64,000 nt of DNA from Bacteroidota bacterium (GTDB taxonomy: Bacteria > Bacteroidota > Ignavibacteria > Kapaibacteriales > UBA961). The DNA lies in contig JAFDZU010000064.1 in the NCBI GenBank assembly GCA_018266765.1, forward strand, positions 13,037 to 77,036. The letters are read 5' to 3'. Each line of letters starts with the position of its first letter. Position 1 is the first letter of the stretch. The notes under the pieces were generated by a model, which did no database searches, was not told the origin of the DNA, and worked only from the letters and a program-made list of their open reading frames with translations. The position numbers were made by a program, and so were the translations under genes. This document shows, in pieces, positions 17,396 through 26,170 of this stretch.

Positions 17396-17968
17396 TTATT
17401 GTTTAATCCTAAAACGTGAAGACTCGGGTTTTTCGAGCCATTCAGATAGCATTTGCGTTGTGCGGTCTTTTTCGGAAAGAATTGGATTACCAATTCCCCA
17501 CTTTATTCCGAGTTCGGGGTCATTCCAACGAATACCGGATTCAGTGGTAGGATTATAGATTGCTGTGCATTTATAATTCATTTCCATACCGTCGGTTCGC
17601 GCCAAAAAGCCATTGGCAAATCCGGCAGGAACCCATACTATTCGTCTGTTTTTGCTTGATAGTTCAATTGAAATCCATTGCCCAAGCGTCGGTGAATCAG
17701 GACGAATATCAACTTCCACAAGCAATGCCTCGCCATGGGTTACCCGAAGTAATTTTCCCATTGGGGCGTCCCATTGGAAATGTAGTCCGCGCAGTACTCC
17801 TTCTGCAGAACATGAATGATTCTCCTGTAAGAACTCTGTAGGCAAGCCAAGTTTGGCAAATCCGTCAGCGCGGAAAGATTCCATAAAAAAACCGCGCTCA
17901 TCGGTGTAAACATCCGGCACAATAACCTTAATTCCATTTAAATACTCTGCTTCTAATCTAAATCCCAT
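17396..17968 (-). CDS. rfbC: dTDP-4-dehydrorhamnose 3,5-epimerase
   Basis: 190 residues, typical for RfbC/RmlC, a cupin that epimerises dTDP-4-keto-6-deoxyglucose on the way to dTDP-rhamnose. Motifs are DERGFFMESFR near 22-33, LRGLHFQW with the catalytic His near residue 63, LLRVTHGEALLVEVDIR, and WVPAGFANGFLA. The C-terminal block IRWNDPELGIKW is diagnostic. No rfbA, rfbB or rfbD neighbours are present, so the rest of the pathway must lie elsewhere. Confidence 0.93.
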   Translation of the reverse strand: MGFRLEAEYLNGIKVIVPDVYTDERGFFMESFRADGFAKLGLPTEFLQENHSCSAEGVLRGLHFQWDAPMGKLLRVTHGEALLVEVDIRPDSPTLGQWISIELSSKNRRIVWVPAGFANGFLARTDGMEMNYKCTAIYNPTTESGIRWNDPELGIKWGIGNPILSEKDRTTQMLSEWLEKPESSRFRIKQ

Positions 17969-18046
17969 GTTACGCTTTGTGAAAATTATAGAACTGTTGT
18001 TGTTTTGAATGTTGTTGGCTCTTCAACGGAAATATATTAGGAAGTA

Positions 18047-18148
18047 TGTCATTTTGAACGTATCTTCGTGTGAAGAATCGCCACTTGAAATGACCGAATA
18101 ACACGACAAATTAGCACGTTTCGATTCTTCACTCCGTTCAGAATGACA
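18047..18148. repeat. 102-bp element with terminal inverted repeats
   Basis: Starts TGTCATTTTGAACG and continues to TGTGAAGAATC; ends GATTCTTCACTCCGTTCAGAATGACA-like, whose complement begins TGTCATTCTGAACG. The inverted ends are thus about 26-33 bp with mismatches. It has no coding capacity, so it is a MITE-like or REP-like element. It sits in the 387-base gap upstream of rfbC. Confidence 0.6.
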
Positions 18149-18219
18149 GAGCTTTATTGGTTGTCAGTTGGAATATTTAATCTATTCTGTATCACTACTC
18201 GTTTCGAGGTTGCCAAAGG

Positions 18220-18339
18220 TCAATTAAACGAACGAAATCGTCAATCAAACGAACGAAATCATCAATTAAACGAACGAAATCATCAATTAAACGAATGAAA
18301 TCGTCAATTAAACAAACCAAATCGTCAATTAAACGAACT
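18220..18339. repeat. 21-bp tandem repeat, 5.7 copies
   Basis: Units start at 18220, 18241, 18262, 18283, 18304 and 18325 and read TCAATTAAACGAACGAAATC plus one base. Copies differ at one to three positions, and there are no spacers. Read on the minus strand the array is open and encodes a heptad VRLIDDF. It ends 16 bases before the stop of the T9SS gene at 18356, in a different frame from that gene. It is more likely intergenic than translated. Confidence 0.9.
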
Positions 18340-18355
18340 TTTTGAGAGTTTCCTT

Positions 18356-19720
18356 TTACTCCACCAAAATTGCGCGATTTATAATTCTATGGGAAGTTGT
18401 AATCATACAATAATAGACACCTGTTCCAATATTTTCAGGAAGATTGTAACTCTGTATGCCCGTTCCAAAAGATGATGGAATTGCAGAAGTATAAACTCGT
18501 TTGCCCTGAAGAGTGAACATAGTTATTGATGTAATTGTTTCGTCTGAATTTACAACTAATTGCCTCCCACGAACATTCACAGTCGTAGCATCGGTTTGCG
18601 GTTCGGGCTCCGTAACGCCGGTCGTATTATCCCATACAAAGAATCCTGCATCAGTTGCCATATAGAGCTTTTCAGTTTCGGGAGTTTTGCCGATAAACTT
18701 CATCATCCAGACATTATGAAATGGAGTTTGGAACGGTTGCGGAGGAAGCCACGGGATACCGTTGTCAATCGCCGACCATGACAAACCGCCATCACGTGAA
18801 CGACTTACGATGCCCGGTCCGTAGATAGTTGTTTCGACACTATCGGAGAAATTATCAGAAAACCCACCGACATACACTTCATCCTTACCTTCAAATTGTC
18901 GAACAGCCACCGACCAAAAGCTTGTATCTTGAAATCCAATCGGGTTCCAAGTTTCGCCGCCATCAATGGTTTTAAATATTCCACCGTTTGGTCTGTTTTT
19001 ATAGTAAAAATATGCGGCAATCGTATAGCCGACCATCGGATTACTTCTGCTAAAAACAAAGCGAGGAATTTCAGTATCGAAAAATCCGCGTAATTGAGCA
19101 GTTTGTCGCCATGTGCGCCCCGAATCATTAGACTTAAGAATTAATCCCGAGGTCGCACCTGCAAGAAGTATGTTTGTGCTGTCCGGGCGAATTGCTATTG
19201 CGCAGAGTTGGCGGTTAGCAATATTTACTTTTGCAATAGTGTCCCATGTTATTCCGGCGTTATAGCTTTTAAAAATTCGATTAGAAATATTGTCGGCTGT
19301 GTAAATGATATTCGGTTGTGTGGGATCGCTAATCAATCCTTCGCCTGACATTTGAAAACGAGTTGGTTTGTCGGGGTCGAAAACGGTTTCCCATTGAGTA
19401 CCACCGTCTATGCTGCGAACAATACTCCCAAAAATTCCACCGGCAAGGACAACATTTGTGTCTTTTGCGTGAATAAGAACATTGGAAAGCTGTGAAGTTC
19501 CGCCACGAAATTCTATGGAATCAATCTTCCATGTACTTCCGGCATCTTCCGAACGGTAAAAAGTGCGTCCGAATCCACCGACGATAATCGTTTGTGGATT
19601 CTGTGGATTAGCGGCAAATCCATAGGTCGGTGCATCAATTAGTCTTCGCCAACCGTTTTGTGCTGTTGCTGCACTGATAACCGCGCACAATAAAACGATG
19701 AATAGTATGTGGAATCTCAT
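18356..19720 (-). CDS. Secreted Asp-box propeller protein with T9SS sorting domain
   Basis: 454 residues. A signal peptide is clear (MRFHILFIVLLCAVISAATA). At least six Asp-box units follow at roughly 45-55-residue spacing (YRSEDAGSTWK, RSIDGGTQWE, KSYNAGITWD, KSNDSGRTWR, KTIDGGETWN, RSRDGGLSWS), predicting a beta-propeller of the Vps10/sialidase type. The last ~75 residues are T9SS-like (VNVRGRQLVVNSDE to GTGVYYCMITT). It is exported, and its binding or enzymatic role is unknown. A 21-bp repeat array lies just after its stop. Confidence 0.83.
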   Translation of the reverse strand: MRFHILFIVLLCAVISAATAQNGWRRLIDAPTYGFAANPQNPQTIIVGGFGRTFYRSEDAGSTWKIDSIEFRGGTSQLSNVLIHAKDTNVVLAGGIFGSIVRSIDGGTQWETVFDPDKPTRFQMSGEGLISDPTQPNIIYTADNISNRIFKSYNAGITWDTIAKVNIANRQLCAIAIRPDSTNILLAGATSGLILKSNDSGRTWRQTAQLRGFFDTEIPRFVFSRSNPMVGYTIAAYFYYKNRPNGGIFKTIDGGETWNPIGFQDTSFWSVAVRQFEGKDEVYVGGFSDNFSDSVETTIYGPGIVSRSRDGGLSWSAIDNGIPWLPPQPFQTPFHNVWMMKFIGKTPETEKLYMATDAGFFVWDNTTGVTEPEPQTDATTVNVRGRQLVVNSDETITSITMFTLQGKRVYTSAIPSSFGTGIQSYNLPENIGTGVYYCMITTSHRIINRAILVE

Positions 19721-19743
19721 TGAATTTCTCCTTTTATGGTATG

Positions 19744-19790
19744 AAATAAAAAAGGGCGGTCACGCTATTTTGCAAGCGAAAACGCCCTAA
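19744..19790 (-). terminator. Rho-independent terminator for the 19817-21097 gene
   Basis: On the minus strand AGGGCG pairs with CGCCCT around an inner GCTTGC/GCG-rich arm and is followed by TTTTTTATT. It lies 27 bases after the stop at 19817 and separates this gene from the next T9SS gene. Confidence 0.8.
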
Positions 19791-19816
19791 AGGATTAAAC
19801 CGCTTGCTTTTGGGTG

Positions 19817-21097
19817 TTATTTTATAACAACCATCGAGCGTGTGAGCGATTGAGTGCCTGCTGTCAGCGTGTAATAATACATTCCGGCTGGAAGCGTAGT
19901 TGCATCAAAATCTGCTGAGTATGTGCCTGTTGTCATTGCACCATGAGCAAGTTCTTGTACTACCTGACCGAGCGAATTAACGACACGAAGAGAGATAGTA
20001 GCCGGTTCTTGTAATGAGAATTTAATCTTGGTAGCATTCTCAACCGGGTTAGGAGTTACCTGATCAAGCGAGAAGTTCTTTGCTTCGTCTGAAAGAGTTT
20101 CGACTCCGTCAGGAGTGTCGAGAACACCGCCAACAACAAAGAAATAATTTATTCTTAATCCATGATTTACCAACGATGGGTATGCTGCGGCAAAATCTGC
20201 ACCGGGATTGAAAAAGCCAATAGTTGCTTGCTTTAAAGCAAATTCATCATTAGCAGGTGTGCGACGTAACACATAACCAAGTGTTTGAGTACTATCTTTT
20301 AAGCCCCACATGTAATTTCCGAAAAGACGCATAGTATCTGCCGCACCTTGTGAATATAATAGAAAACCAAAGGATTCACCAGCATCAACTCTCCAATTTG
20401 GAACTTTAAGAATAGTAGTATGAATTGTAGCAGGAGTGGTAGAGAGATCCAAAGCATTATTAATCGTTTCTGCTGAAACTTCAACTTCATCACCAAGTTG
20501 TCTGAGTTCTGGTGCATTAAGGGAGAATTCTCCACCTTGACGAGTTTGAAGATTAGCTTTAATTCCGTAAGGGATTACCACAACGCTTTGTTTGACAGGC
20601 GTAATGTGTTGATTATTTCTTGAATACTGAAATAATTGAAATATTACAGTATCTATAGTAAACGTACCTTTTGTGCCGAAAGAAGGAAAAAATTGGCCAT
20701 AACCGAAAATTTTATTTGGAGTAATATTACCACTCGCATCAGAAAAATTTACAACTGTAGGTATGTCATATAGACCTGTTGTTACTCTATTTTGAGGATT
20801 TGTTTTACTTGTTAATGCAAAGGCACTGTCAGAACTATCACGCGGAGCTTCAAATACAGCATATCGGGTAGCCGCAACCATGTAGGTTGGCATTATTGGC
20901 GTACTTGTTTCACTTGAAAGTTGATTTATCAATGGAAGATTAGGGGAGAGGGAAAAAGCACTTGGGCTTGGGATACCGGCATCATATCCGCCATGAGGAA
21001 CCGGAAATGATGAAATATTCACTCTCTTTTGCGTTTGAGCCGAACCTACGGACACGACAGCAAAAAGAAGAACAAGAAGAACTGTAATTTTTTTCAT
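19817..21097 (-). CDS. Secreted T9SS-sorted protein of unknown function
   Basis: 426 residues with a signal peptide (MKKITVLLVLLFAVVSVGSA) and a preceding AGGAG site. The central ~320 residues show no motif I recognise; they are beta-rich, with segments such as TFTIDTVIFQLFQYSRN and WRVDAGESFGFLLYSQG. The C-terminal ~80 residues are a clear type A sorting domain (SLDQVTPNPVENATKIKFSL, ISLRVVNSLGQVV, PAGMYYYTLTAG). It has its own terminator and is probably monocistronic. Confidence 0.8.
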   Translation of the reverse strand: MKKITVLLVLLFAVVSVGSAQTQKRVNISSFPVPHGGYDAGIPSPSAFSLSPNLPLINQLSSETSTPIMPTYMVAATRYAVFEAPRDSSDSAFALTSKTNPQNRVTTGLYDIPTVVNFSDASGNITPNKIFGYGQFFPSFGTKGTFTIDTVIFQLFQYSRNNQHITPVKQSVVVIPYGIKANLQTRQGGEFSLNAPELRQLGDEVEVSAETINNALDLSTTPATIHTTILKVPNWRVDAGESFGFLLYSQGAADTMRLFGNYMWGLKDSTQTLGYVLRRTPANDEFALKQATIGFFNPGADFAAAYPSLVNHGLRINYFFVVGGVLDTPDGVETLSDEAKNFSLDQVTPNPVENATKIKFSLQEPATISLRVVNSLGQVVQELAHGAMTTGTYSADFDATTLPAGMYYYTLTAGTQSLTRSMVVIK

Positions 21098-21281
21098 TTT
21101 ATTACTCCTAAAGTAAAATAGTTAGATATTGAATTTTTAAATTGGAAAACAAAACTACGACTTAGGCGTGTTTTGGACAAAGGATTTTTGCTTCAACCAT
21201 CACAAAATAGCAAAAAGTGGCGAAGTTTTGGTAATTTCGCACCTTGAAAAGCATTATTTTAACAAAAAAGATGACCATACT

Positions 21282-22391
21282 ATGGAAACGATACAAGCGG
21301 AAAATTACGAACATCACATCAGAAATGCTATCAATACAATAGTAGATTCAGATTTTGACAAAACCCTCGGAGAACTGAATGCAATCCATTCCATTACTAT
21401 TGACGGTAATTCAGTAGAAGTATATTTGCAACTTGTGCCTCCTCTTCAATGGATAGCACCGACAATTGACCATGCTTGCTGTGAAGCAGTATTATCTGTT
21501 TCCCAAGAGCTTAAACCGACGGTATTTGTCCGTGAAAAAGAAGTGCATCGTACGGGCTCGAAAAGTGTGTTGCCTTCGGTGAAAAATTTAATTGCCATTG
21601 CTTCGGGCAAAGGTGGAGTGGGAAAATCTACTATTGCGGCAAATATAGCCGCCGCTCTCGCTATGAAAGGTGCAAGTGTCGGACTTTTGGATGCTGATAT
21701 TTACGGGCCAAGCGCACCGACGATGTTTGATTTGGCAGGAGCCCAATTAGAAGCCGAAAAACTCCCCGATGGACGAATTATAGGACAGCCAAACGAACGC
21801 TACGGTGTGAAAGTTGCTTCGATTGGATTTGTGATGCAGAGAGACCAAGCGGCAATTCTGCGTGGGCCGATGCTTGCGGGGTATTTTAATACATTAGTCG
21901 AGCAGATTAATTGGGGTAAATTAGATTTTTTGGTGTTTGATTTGCCGCCCGGAACAGGAGATATTCAGCTTACTCTCACTCAGCGAGTTCCGCTTACGGG
22001 AGCAGTTATCGTTACTACTCCGCAAGAAATATCTCTATCGGATGTCCGCCGAAGTATTTCGATGTTCGCCAGAGTAAATGTAGAAATTCTTGGAATTGTT
22101 GAAAATATGAGTTATTTCACTCCACCGGAATTACCAGACAAAAAATACTATATTTTTGGCAAAGGTGGCGGACAAGTAGTGGCAGATGAAAATAATGTGC
22201 CTCTCTTAGGCGAAGTTCCAATAACTCTCGGTACGCGTGAAGGTGGCGATGAAGGTTTGCCTGTGGTATTGAATCCCGAGGAATTTTCACAAGGCGAAAT
22301 TTTACGGAATATAACAGCGCGGTTAGCCAGTCAAATTCGACTCGCAAATTTTCGTTCAGGTGAACAACCGGTTATTCAAATTTCTCTCTAA
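21282..22391 (+). CDS. Mrp/ApbC-type iron-sulfur carrier ATPase
   Basis: About 369 residues from the ATG at 21282; the frame extends upstream to 21168 but that part is not family-like. Residues 1-90 are a MIP18/DUF59 domain. The P-loop is SGKGGVGKSTIAANIAAAL near residue 105, followed by LLDADIYGPSAPTMF and FDLPPGTGDIQLTLTQ. This is the Mrp/Nbp35 deviant-Walker family that loads and transfers Fe-S clusters. The usual CxxC near the C-terminus is not evident: where it would be expected the sequence has NMSYFTPPELPDKKYYIFGKG. It is followed after nine bases by a NifU-like gene, which fits an Fe-S assembly role. Confidence 0.93.
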   Translation: METIQAENYEHHIRNAINTIVDSDFDKTLGELNAIHSITIDGNSVEVYLQLVPPLQWIAPTIDHACCEAVLSVSQELKPTVFVREKEVHRTGSKSVLPSVKNLIAIASGKGGVGKSTIAANIAAALAMKGASVGLLDADIYGPSAPTMFDLAGAQLEAEKLPDGRIIGQPNERYGVKVASIGFVMQRDQAAILRGPMLAGYFNTLVEQINWGKLDFLVFDLPPGTGDIQLTLTQRVPLTGAVIVTTPQEISLSDVRRSISMFARVNVEILGIVENMSYFTPPELPDKKYYIFGKGGGQVVADENNVPLLGEVPITLGTREGGDEGLPVVLNPEEFSQGEILRNITARLASQIRLANFRSGEQPVIQISL

Positions 22392-22399
22392 ATAGTACA

Positions 22400-22660
22400 A
22401 TGGAAAATTCAGTATCAGAGTATTCATACTCAATAGAAGAGCGAATTATTGGAGCATTGCAGGATATTCGTAAATATTTACAAGAAGATGGCGGCGATGT
22501 AGAGTTTGTGCGATTTGAAGTAGAAACTCGCGTAGCAGAAATTAGATTATTGGGTGCCTGCAAAACCTGCCCGATGTATATGATGACCTTACGTGGTGGA
22601 ATTGAACGATATTTAATAGCCGCTGTAAAAGAAATTCGCCGAGTCGAACCGGTATCCTAA
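22400..22660 (+). CDS. NifU C-terminal-domain Fe-S scaffold protein (first copy)
   Basis: 86 residues. The CxxC motif is GACKTCPMYMMTLRGGIE, and the N-terminal helix precedes QEDGGDVEFVRFE, as in Nfu proteins. These hold a [4Fe-4S] or [2Fe-2S] cluster between two subunits and pass it to target enzymes. It is nine bases after the Mrp gene, so the pair is an operon. A second NifU-like protein is at 40056. Neither has the N-terminal IscU part. Confidence 0.92.
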   Translation: MENSVSEYSYSIEERIIGALQDIRKYLQEDGGDVEFVRFEVETRVAEIRLLGACKTCPMYMMTLRGGIERYLIAAVKEIRRVEPVS

Positions 22661-22690
22661 TCATTCCGTTTAATAATTTTCATATATTTT

Positions 22691-22722
22691 TTTGTTCATT
22701 CAAAAAAGAATCGTATTTTTGC
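22691..22722 (+). promoter_or_regulatory. Bacteroidota-type promoter of tRNA-Val
   Basis: TTTG at 22691-22694 and TATTTTTGC at 22714-22722, 19 bases apart, match the -33 TTTG and -7 TAnnTTTG consensus. The same -7 block, CGTATTTTTGC followed by TTCCC, precedes tRNA-Glu. Confidence 0.75.
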
Positions 22723-22740
22723 GTTCCCTTTTACGGAAAG

Positions 22741-22815
22741 GGGCGGTTAGCTCAGTTGGTTCAGAGCGCCTGCCTTACAAGCAGGATGTCGGGGGTTCGA
22801 GTCCCTCACCGCCCA
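22741..22815 (+). tRNA. tRNA-Val (anticodon TAC)
   Basis: 75 bases. The acceptor arm GGGCGGT pairs with ACCGCCC, with discriminator A. The D arm is TAGCTCAGTTGGTTCAGAG, the anticodon loop CTTACAA sits in a CCTGC/GCAGG stem, and the T arm is GGGGGTTCGAGTCCC-like. CCA is not encoded. Confidence 0.97.
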
Positions 22816-22816
22816 C

Positions 22817-22843
22817 AAAGCCCCTTTATCGGGGCTTTTTTTA
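22817..22843 (+). terminator. Terminator of tRNA-Val
   Basis: AAAGCCCC/GGGGCTTT stem with a six-base loop followed by a T run. It is nearly the same hairpin as that after tRNA-Met. The remaining bases to 23082 hold nothing I can identify. Confidence 0.9.
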
Positions 22844-23082
22844 TTTTATCGAATCACACCACAAACACCATCATAACAACTAATTACGTTAAATTTGAAG
22901 TAATGTAAGATACCATGAAGTAAAGTAAAATACAAACATCCTCCCTTTACCGTTCTCTCTCAGAAAACAATTTTTTTCGCTTTGTATTCTAAAGATGAAA
23001 TGTGAAATTCTCGTTTTTCTTGAAAGATGCTAAAAAAGAATCCTCCTTCTTTTTGATATAGGACCAAATAATTCCACACATA

Positions 23083-23111
23083 AAAAAAGCAAACCTTTCG
23101 GTTCGCTTTTT
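23083..23111 (-). terminator. Terminator downstream of pnp (bidirectional shape)
   Basis: AAAAAGC-AACC/GGTT-GCTTTTT with a single bulge and loop TTTC. It is T-rich on both strands and lies 25 bases after the pnp stop. Confidence 0.75.
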
Positions 23112-23135
23112 ACAAAAATATTCTTCAGCTAAGAA

Positions 23136-25367
23136 TTAACGTCTGTATCCGCCACGACGGTCATCACCACCACCGCGTCTATCATCACGTCTATCACCAC
23201 CGCCACGACGGTCATCATCACGTCTTGGCTCGCGTGGACGCTGTTCGCGCTCAACATATCCTTCGGGTTTTTCCAGAAGAGCTTTACGGCTTAATCTGAA
23301 TTTACCATCGGATTGAATTTCAATAAGTTTTACTTCGATTTGCTGTCCGTTTTTGAGAATATCACCAACATACTCAAATGGCTCATAACTTATTTGAGAA
23401 ATATGGAGAAGTCCTTTAGTTTTCGGCATAAATTCGCATATCGCACCGAGACCTTCGCGCACTTCTTTGACTGTAGCATTATAAACCATTCCCACTTCCG
23501 GTGGTCGAATAATTGACTCGATGCGTTGAACTGTTTTGAGTGCCGCTTCACCATCGGTTGCCGCAATAACGACCGTTCCGTCGTCTTGAATGTTGATTTC
23601 CACACCAAATTCTAAACACAAAGCACGAATAACCGAGCCGCCCGAACCAATAACAGCACCAATAGATTCCACAGGAATTTGGATTGTTGTTAATCTCGGA
23701 GCATACGGCGAAAGGTCTTGACGTGGTTCGCTGAGAGCTTCATTCATTTTAGAAAGAATATGCAATCTTCCGTCGCGGGCTTGGTGCAATGCTTTGCGGA
23801 GAATATCCATCGAAAGCCCTGCAATTTTAATGTCCATTTGGCAAGCTGTGATTCCATCGGCTGTTCCTGCAACCTTGAAATCCATGTCGCCGAGGAAATC
23901 TTCATCACCCAAAATATCAGAAAGAACTGCTACTTCGTCGCCTTCTTTAATTAATCCCATTGCAATTCCCGATACTGCTTTTTTAAGCGGAACACCGGCA
24001 TCCCAAAGTGCCAAACTACTTGCACATACTGTTGCCATAGAAGACGAACCATTTGATTCGAGAATATCAGAAACGATACGAATAACATACGGAAATTCTG
24101 TTTCGTTCGGAGACATTATTTTGACAGCGCGCTCTGCGAGATTACCATGTCCTGTTTCGCGGCGGCTTGTTCCGGTCATACGTCCTACTTCGCCTGTGCT
24201 ATACGGTGGGAAGTTATAATGAAGCATAAAACGGCGGAAATACGTTGGGAGCAGTCCGTCTATAATTTGCTCGTCATCTTTCGTGCCGAGTGTAACCGAA
24301 GTTAAACTTTGCGTTTCGCCACGAGTGAAGAGAGCCGAACCGTGAGTACGTGGCAGAATACCAACTTCCGATGTAATTGGACGAATATCGGTTGTCGTTC
24401 TTCCGTCAAGACGTCGATTTTCGTCGAGAATCATTCGGCGCATTTCAGCTTTTTCGATTTTCCCGATAATTTTATTGATAGTTTTATTGCGTGTTGCAAT
24501 TTCACTTTCGGATTCGAGAGGAATGTTTGTGTTAATTGCCTCAAGAACTTTAGTGCTGAGTTCTTTGCGGAATGCCGAGCGTATTTCTTTTGAGGAATTT
24601 GTTCGGATTTGAGCATGAATTTCAGGAGTAGCAATTGCTTTTACTGCTTCTACTAATGTTTCATCAACTTCAGGTTCTGTATGCTCTACTTGTGAAGCTC
24701 CCACTAAAGCCATTAATTCACGTTGAAGAGCTGTGAATAATTTGATATGACCTTGTGCAAATTCAATTGCGGCGATAAAATCTTCTTCGGAAATTTCTTT
24801 GGAAGAACCTTCAACCATCAAAATTTCGTCGTCTGTACCGGCTACAATCATTTCAAGATCAGATTCTTCTAAGTCTTTAAATGAAGGATTAAGGATGAAT
24901 TCACCATTAACACGCCCGATACTGACTTCGGCAAACGGCCCTTTGAACGGAAGTCCCGAAAGCATAATTGCCGCTGATGCGCCAACTGCCGCAAGTGTGT
25001 CCGAGTCGTGAAGTTGATCTGATGAGAAAACAGTTGCAACGATTTGTGTCTCGTGTCGCCATGTTTTTGGGAAAAGAGGTCGTACAGGACGGTCAATAAG
25101 ACGTGCCGATAGAACTTCTTTGTCGGAGGGTTTGCCCTCACGTTTGAAAAAGCCACCCGGAATTTTGCCGGATGCCGCTGTTTTTTCGCGGTACTCCACT
25201 GTAAGTGGAACAAAATCCAAGTCGCGTGATTCGCTCGAAGCGCAAACGGTAACAAGTACCATTGTGTCGGCATATCGAACCATTACTGCACCTTGTGCAA
25301 GTTTGGCAAATCTTCCCGTTTCAAGGGAATATTCTTTACCATTGAGTTGAAGAGAAACTGTGTGCAT
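23136..25367 (-). CDS. pnp: Polyribonucleotide nucleotidyltransferase (PNPase)
   Basis: 743 residues. PNPase degrades RNA phosphorolytically from the 3' end. Two RNase PH domains span about 10-230 and 310-540 (GGFFKREGKPSDKEVLSARL; GRTTTDIRPITSEVG and HGSALFTRGETQSLTSVTLG). A KH domain has IGAVIGSGGSVIRAL, and an S1 domain has GLGAICEFMPKTKGLLHISQ. The last ~30 residues are an Arg/Asp/Gly-rich tail with repeated DDRRGG-like units. The start at 25367 is set by GAAAGGTGGC at 25371-25380 on the minus strand; the ATG at 25382 lies upstream of that site. rpsO precedes it, the usual order. Confidence 0.97.
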   Translation of the reverse strand: MHTVSLQLNGKEYSLETGRFAKLAQGAVMVRYADTMVLVTVCASSESRDLDFVPLTVEYREKTAASGKIPGGFFKREGKPSDKEVLSARLIDRPVRPLFPKTWRHETQIVATVFSSDQLHDSDTLAAVGASAAIMLSGLPFKGPFAEVSIGRVNGEFILNPSFKDLEESDLEMIVAGTDDEILMVEGSSKEISEEDFIAAIEFAQGHIKLFTALQRELMALVGASQVEHTEPEVDETLVEAVKAIATPEIHAQIRTNSSKEIRSAFRKELSTKVLEAINTNIPLESESEIATRNKTINKIIGKIEKAEMRRMILDENRRLDGRTTTDIRPITSEVGILPRTHGSALFTRGETQSLTSVTLGTKDDEQIIDGLLPTYFRRFMLHYNFPPYSTGEVGRMTGTSRRETGHGNLAERAVKIMSPNETEFPYVIRIVSDILESNGSSSMATVCASSLALWDAGVPLKKAVSGIAMGLIKEGDEVAVLSDILGDEDFLGDMDFKVAGTADGITACQMDIKIAGLSMDILRKALHQARDGRLHILSKMNEALSEPRQDLSPYAPRLTTIQIPVESIGAVIGSGGSVIRALCLEFGVEINIQDDGTVVIAATDGEAALKTVQRIESIIRPPEVGMVYNATVKEVREGLGAICEFMPKTKGLLHISQISYEPFEYVGDILKNGQQIEVKLIEIQSDGKFRLSRKALLEKPEGYVEREQRPREPRRDDDRRGGGDRRDDRRGGGDDRRGGYRR

Positions 25368-25572
25368 AAAGCCACCTTTCAAAAAATAAAAAAAATAGAA
25401 AGATAGCGGCAGTTTTGGGTGCTTGCCGGAACGTGGTTAGTCATTCTGAGCGGAGGGTAAAACCGTGGTTCGGTTCTGTCCTTCACTCAGAGGACACATT
25501 ATGCGCCGATATACAAGCAAGATTCTGCCGCCAATAAAAAGGAATCTTTTAGGGAGATTCTGTAACAAAAAC

Positions 25573-25640
25573 GCGCAAGATGAAAGTTCCATCGGTGCGC
25601 GAATTACAAACAGAAACGGCGCGTATAACCGCGCCGTCTG
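25573..25640 (-). terminator. rpsO terminator and hairpin in the rpsO-pnp gap
   Basis: On the minus strand an 8-bp GC-rich stem (ACGGCGCG/CGCGCCGT, loop of six, 25616-25637) is followed by TTCTGTTTG, as in a terminator or attenuator. A second stem-loop (GCGC...GATG/CATC...GCGC) follows at 25573-25600. The gap 25368-25648 has no gene. In other bacteria this leader carries RNase III sites for pnp autoregulation; here only the hairpins are seen. Confidence 0.7.
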
Positions 25641-25648
25641 AAAAAACT

Positions 25649-25915
25649 TTATTTACGTATCGAGAGAGCCGCGATAATCGAACGATAACGCGAAATCTCG
25701 CGGTCATGGAGATAATCCAATAGCTTGCGGCGTTTGCTCACAAGTTTCATCAAGCCCCTACGGGTATGATGGTCTTTTTTATGGACTTCGAGATGACCGG
25801 ATAAAGCCGAGATATTCTCGGTTAAAATTGCGATTTGCGCCTCCGACGACCCAGTATTGGTAACGTCGCCACCGAATTTGGCTATAAGTTCTGCTTTGCG
25901 TTCTTTAGTAAGCAT
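25649..25915 (-). CDS. rpsO: 30S ribosomal protein S15
   Basis: 88 residues, the standard length. Family motifs include [14 protein letters not shown] near residue 22, [16 protein letters not shown] and [12 protein letters not shown]. It binds 16S rRNA and nucleates the central domain of the small subunit. A GGAG site precedes the start. It heads the conserved rpsO-pnp pair. Confidence 0.98.
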   Translation of the reverse strand: MLTKERKAELIAKFGGDVTNTGSSEAQIAILTENISALSGHLEVHKKDHHTRRGLMKLVSKRRKLLDYLHDREISRYRSIIAALSIRK

Positions 25916-26063
25916 TAAAAAAACTCCGATTAAACAAAAATGAATCTACAAAAATAGGGAAAAATTTGTAAATATCAATCAATCAAAATGAGAAGTTAGG
26001 TTTTTTATTCATTTTATCGCCAAAATCTCACCTCTGAACCACAAACGGACGTGACAACAACAT

Positions 26064-26089
26064 AAAAAAAGCCCCTGTAAAGGGGCTTA
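26064..26089 (-). terminator. Terminator of tRNA-Met
   Basis: On the minus strand AAGCCCC/GGGGCTT with a six-base loop is followed by a run of seven T. It starts two bases after the tRNA. Confidence 0.9.
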
Positions 26090-26090
26090 G

Positions 26091-26164
<74 letters not shown>

Positions 26165-26170
26165 GTTATT

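Noticed and set aside
18220-18339. CRISPR-like array of short repeats
   Set aside because: Units are directly adjacent with no spacers, and no cas gene is nearby.
21168-21281. Longer N-terminus for the Mrp ATPase
   Set aside because: The extra 38 residues are not family-like; the MIP18 domain begins after the ATG at 21282.
22692-22883. 63-residue coding frame over tRNA-Val
   Set aside because: It runs through the tRNA and its terminator and has no family-like features.
25439-25500. Degenerate copy of the TGTCATTCTGA-type inverted element in the pnp leader
   Set aside because: Only about 15 bases resemble the end (TCATTCTGAGCGGAG); the opposite end is not convincing.
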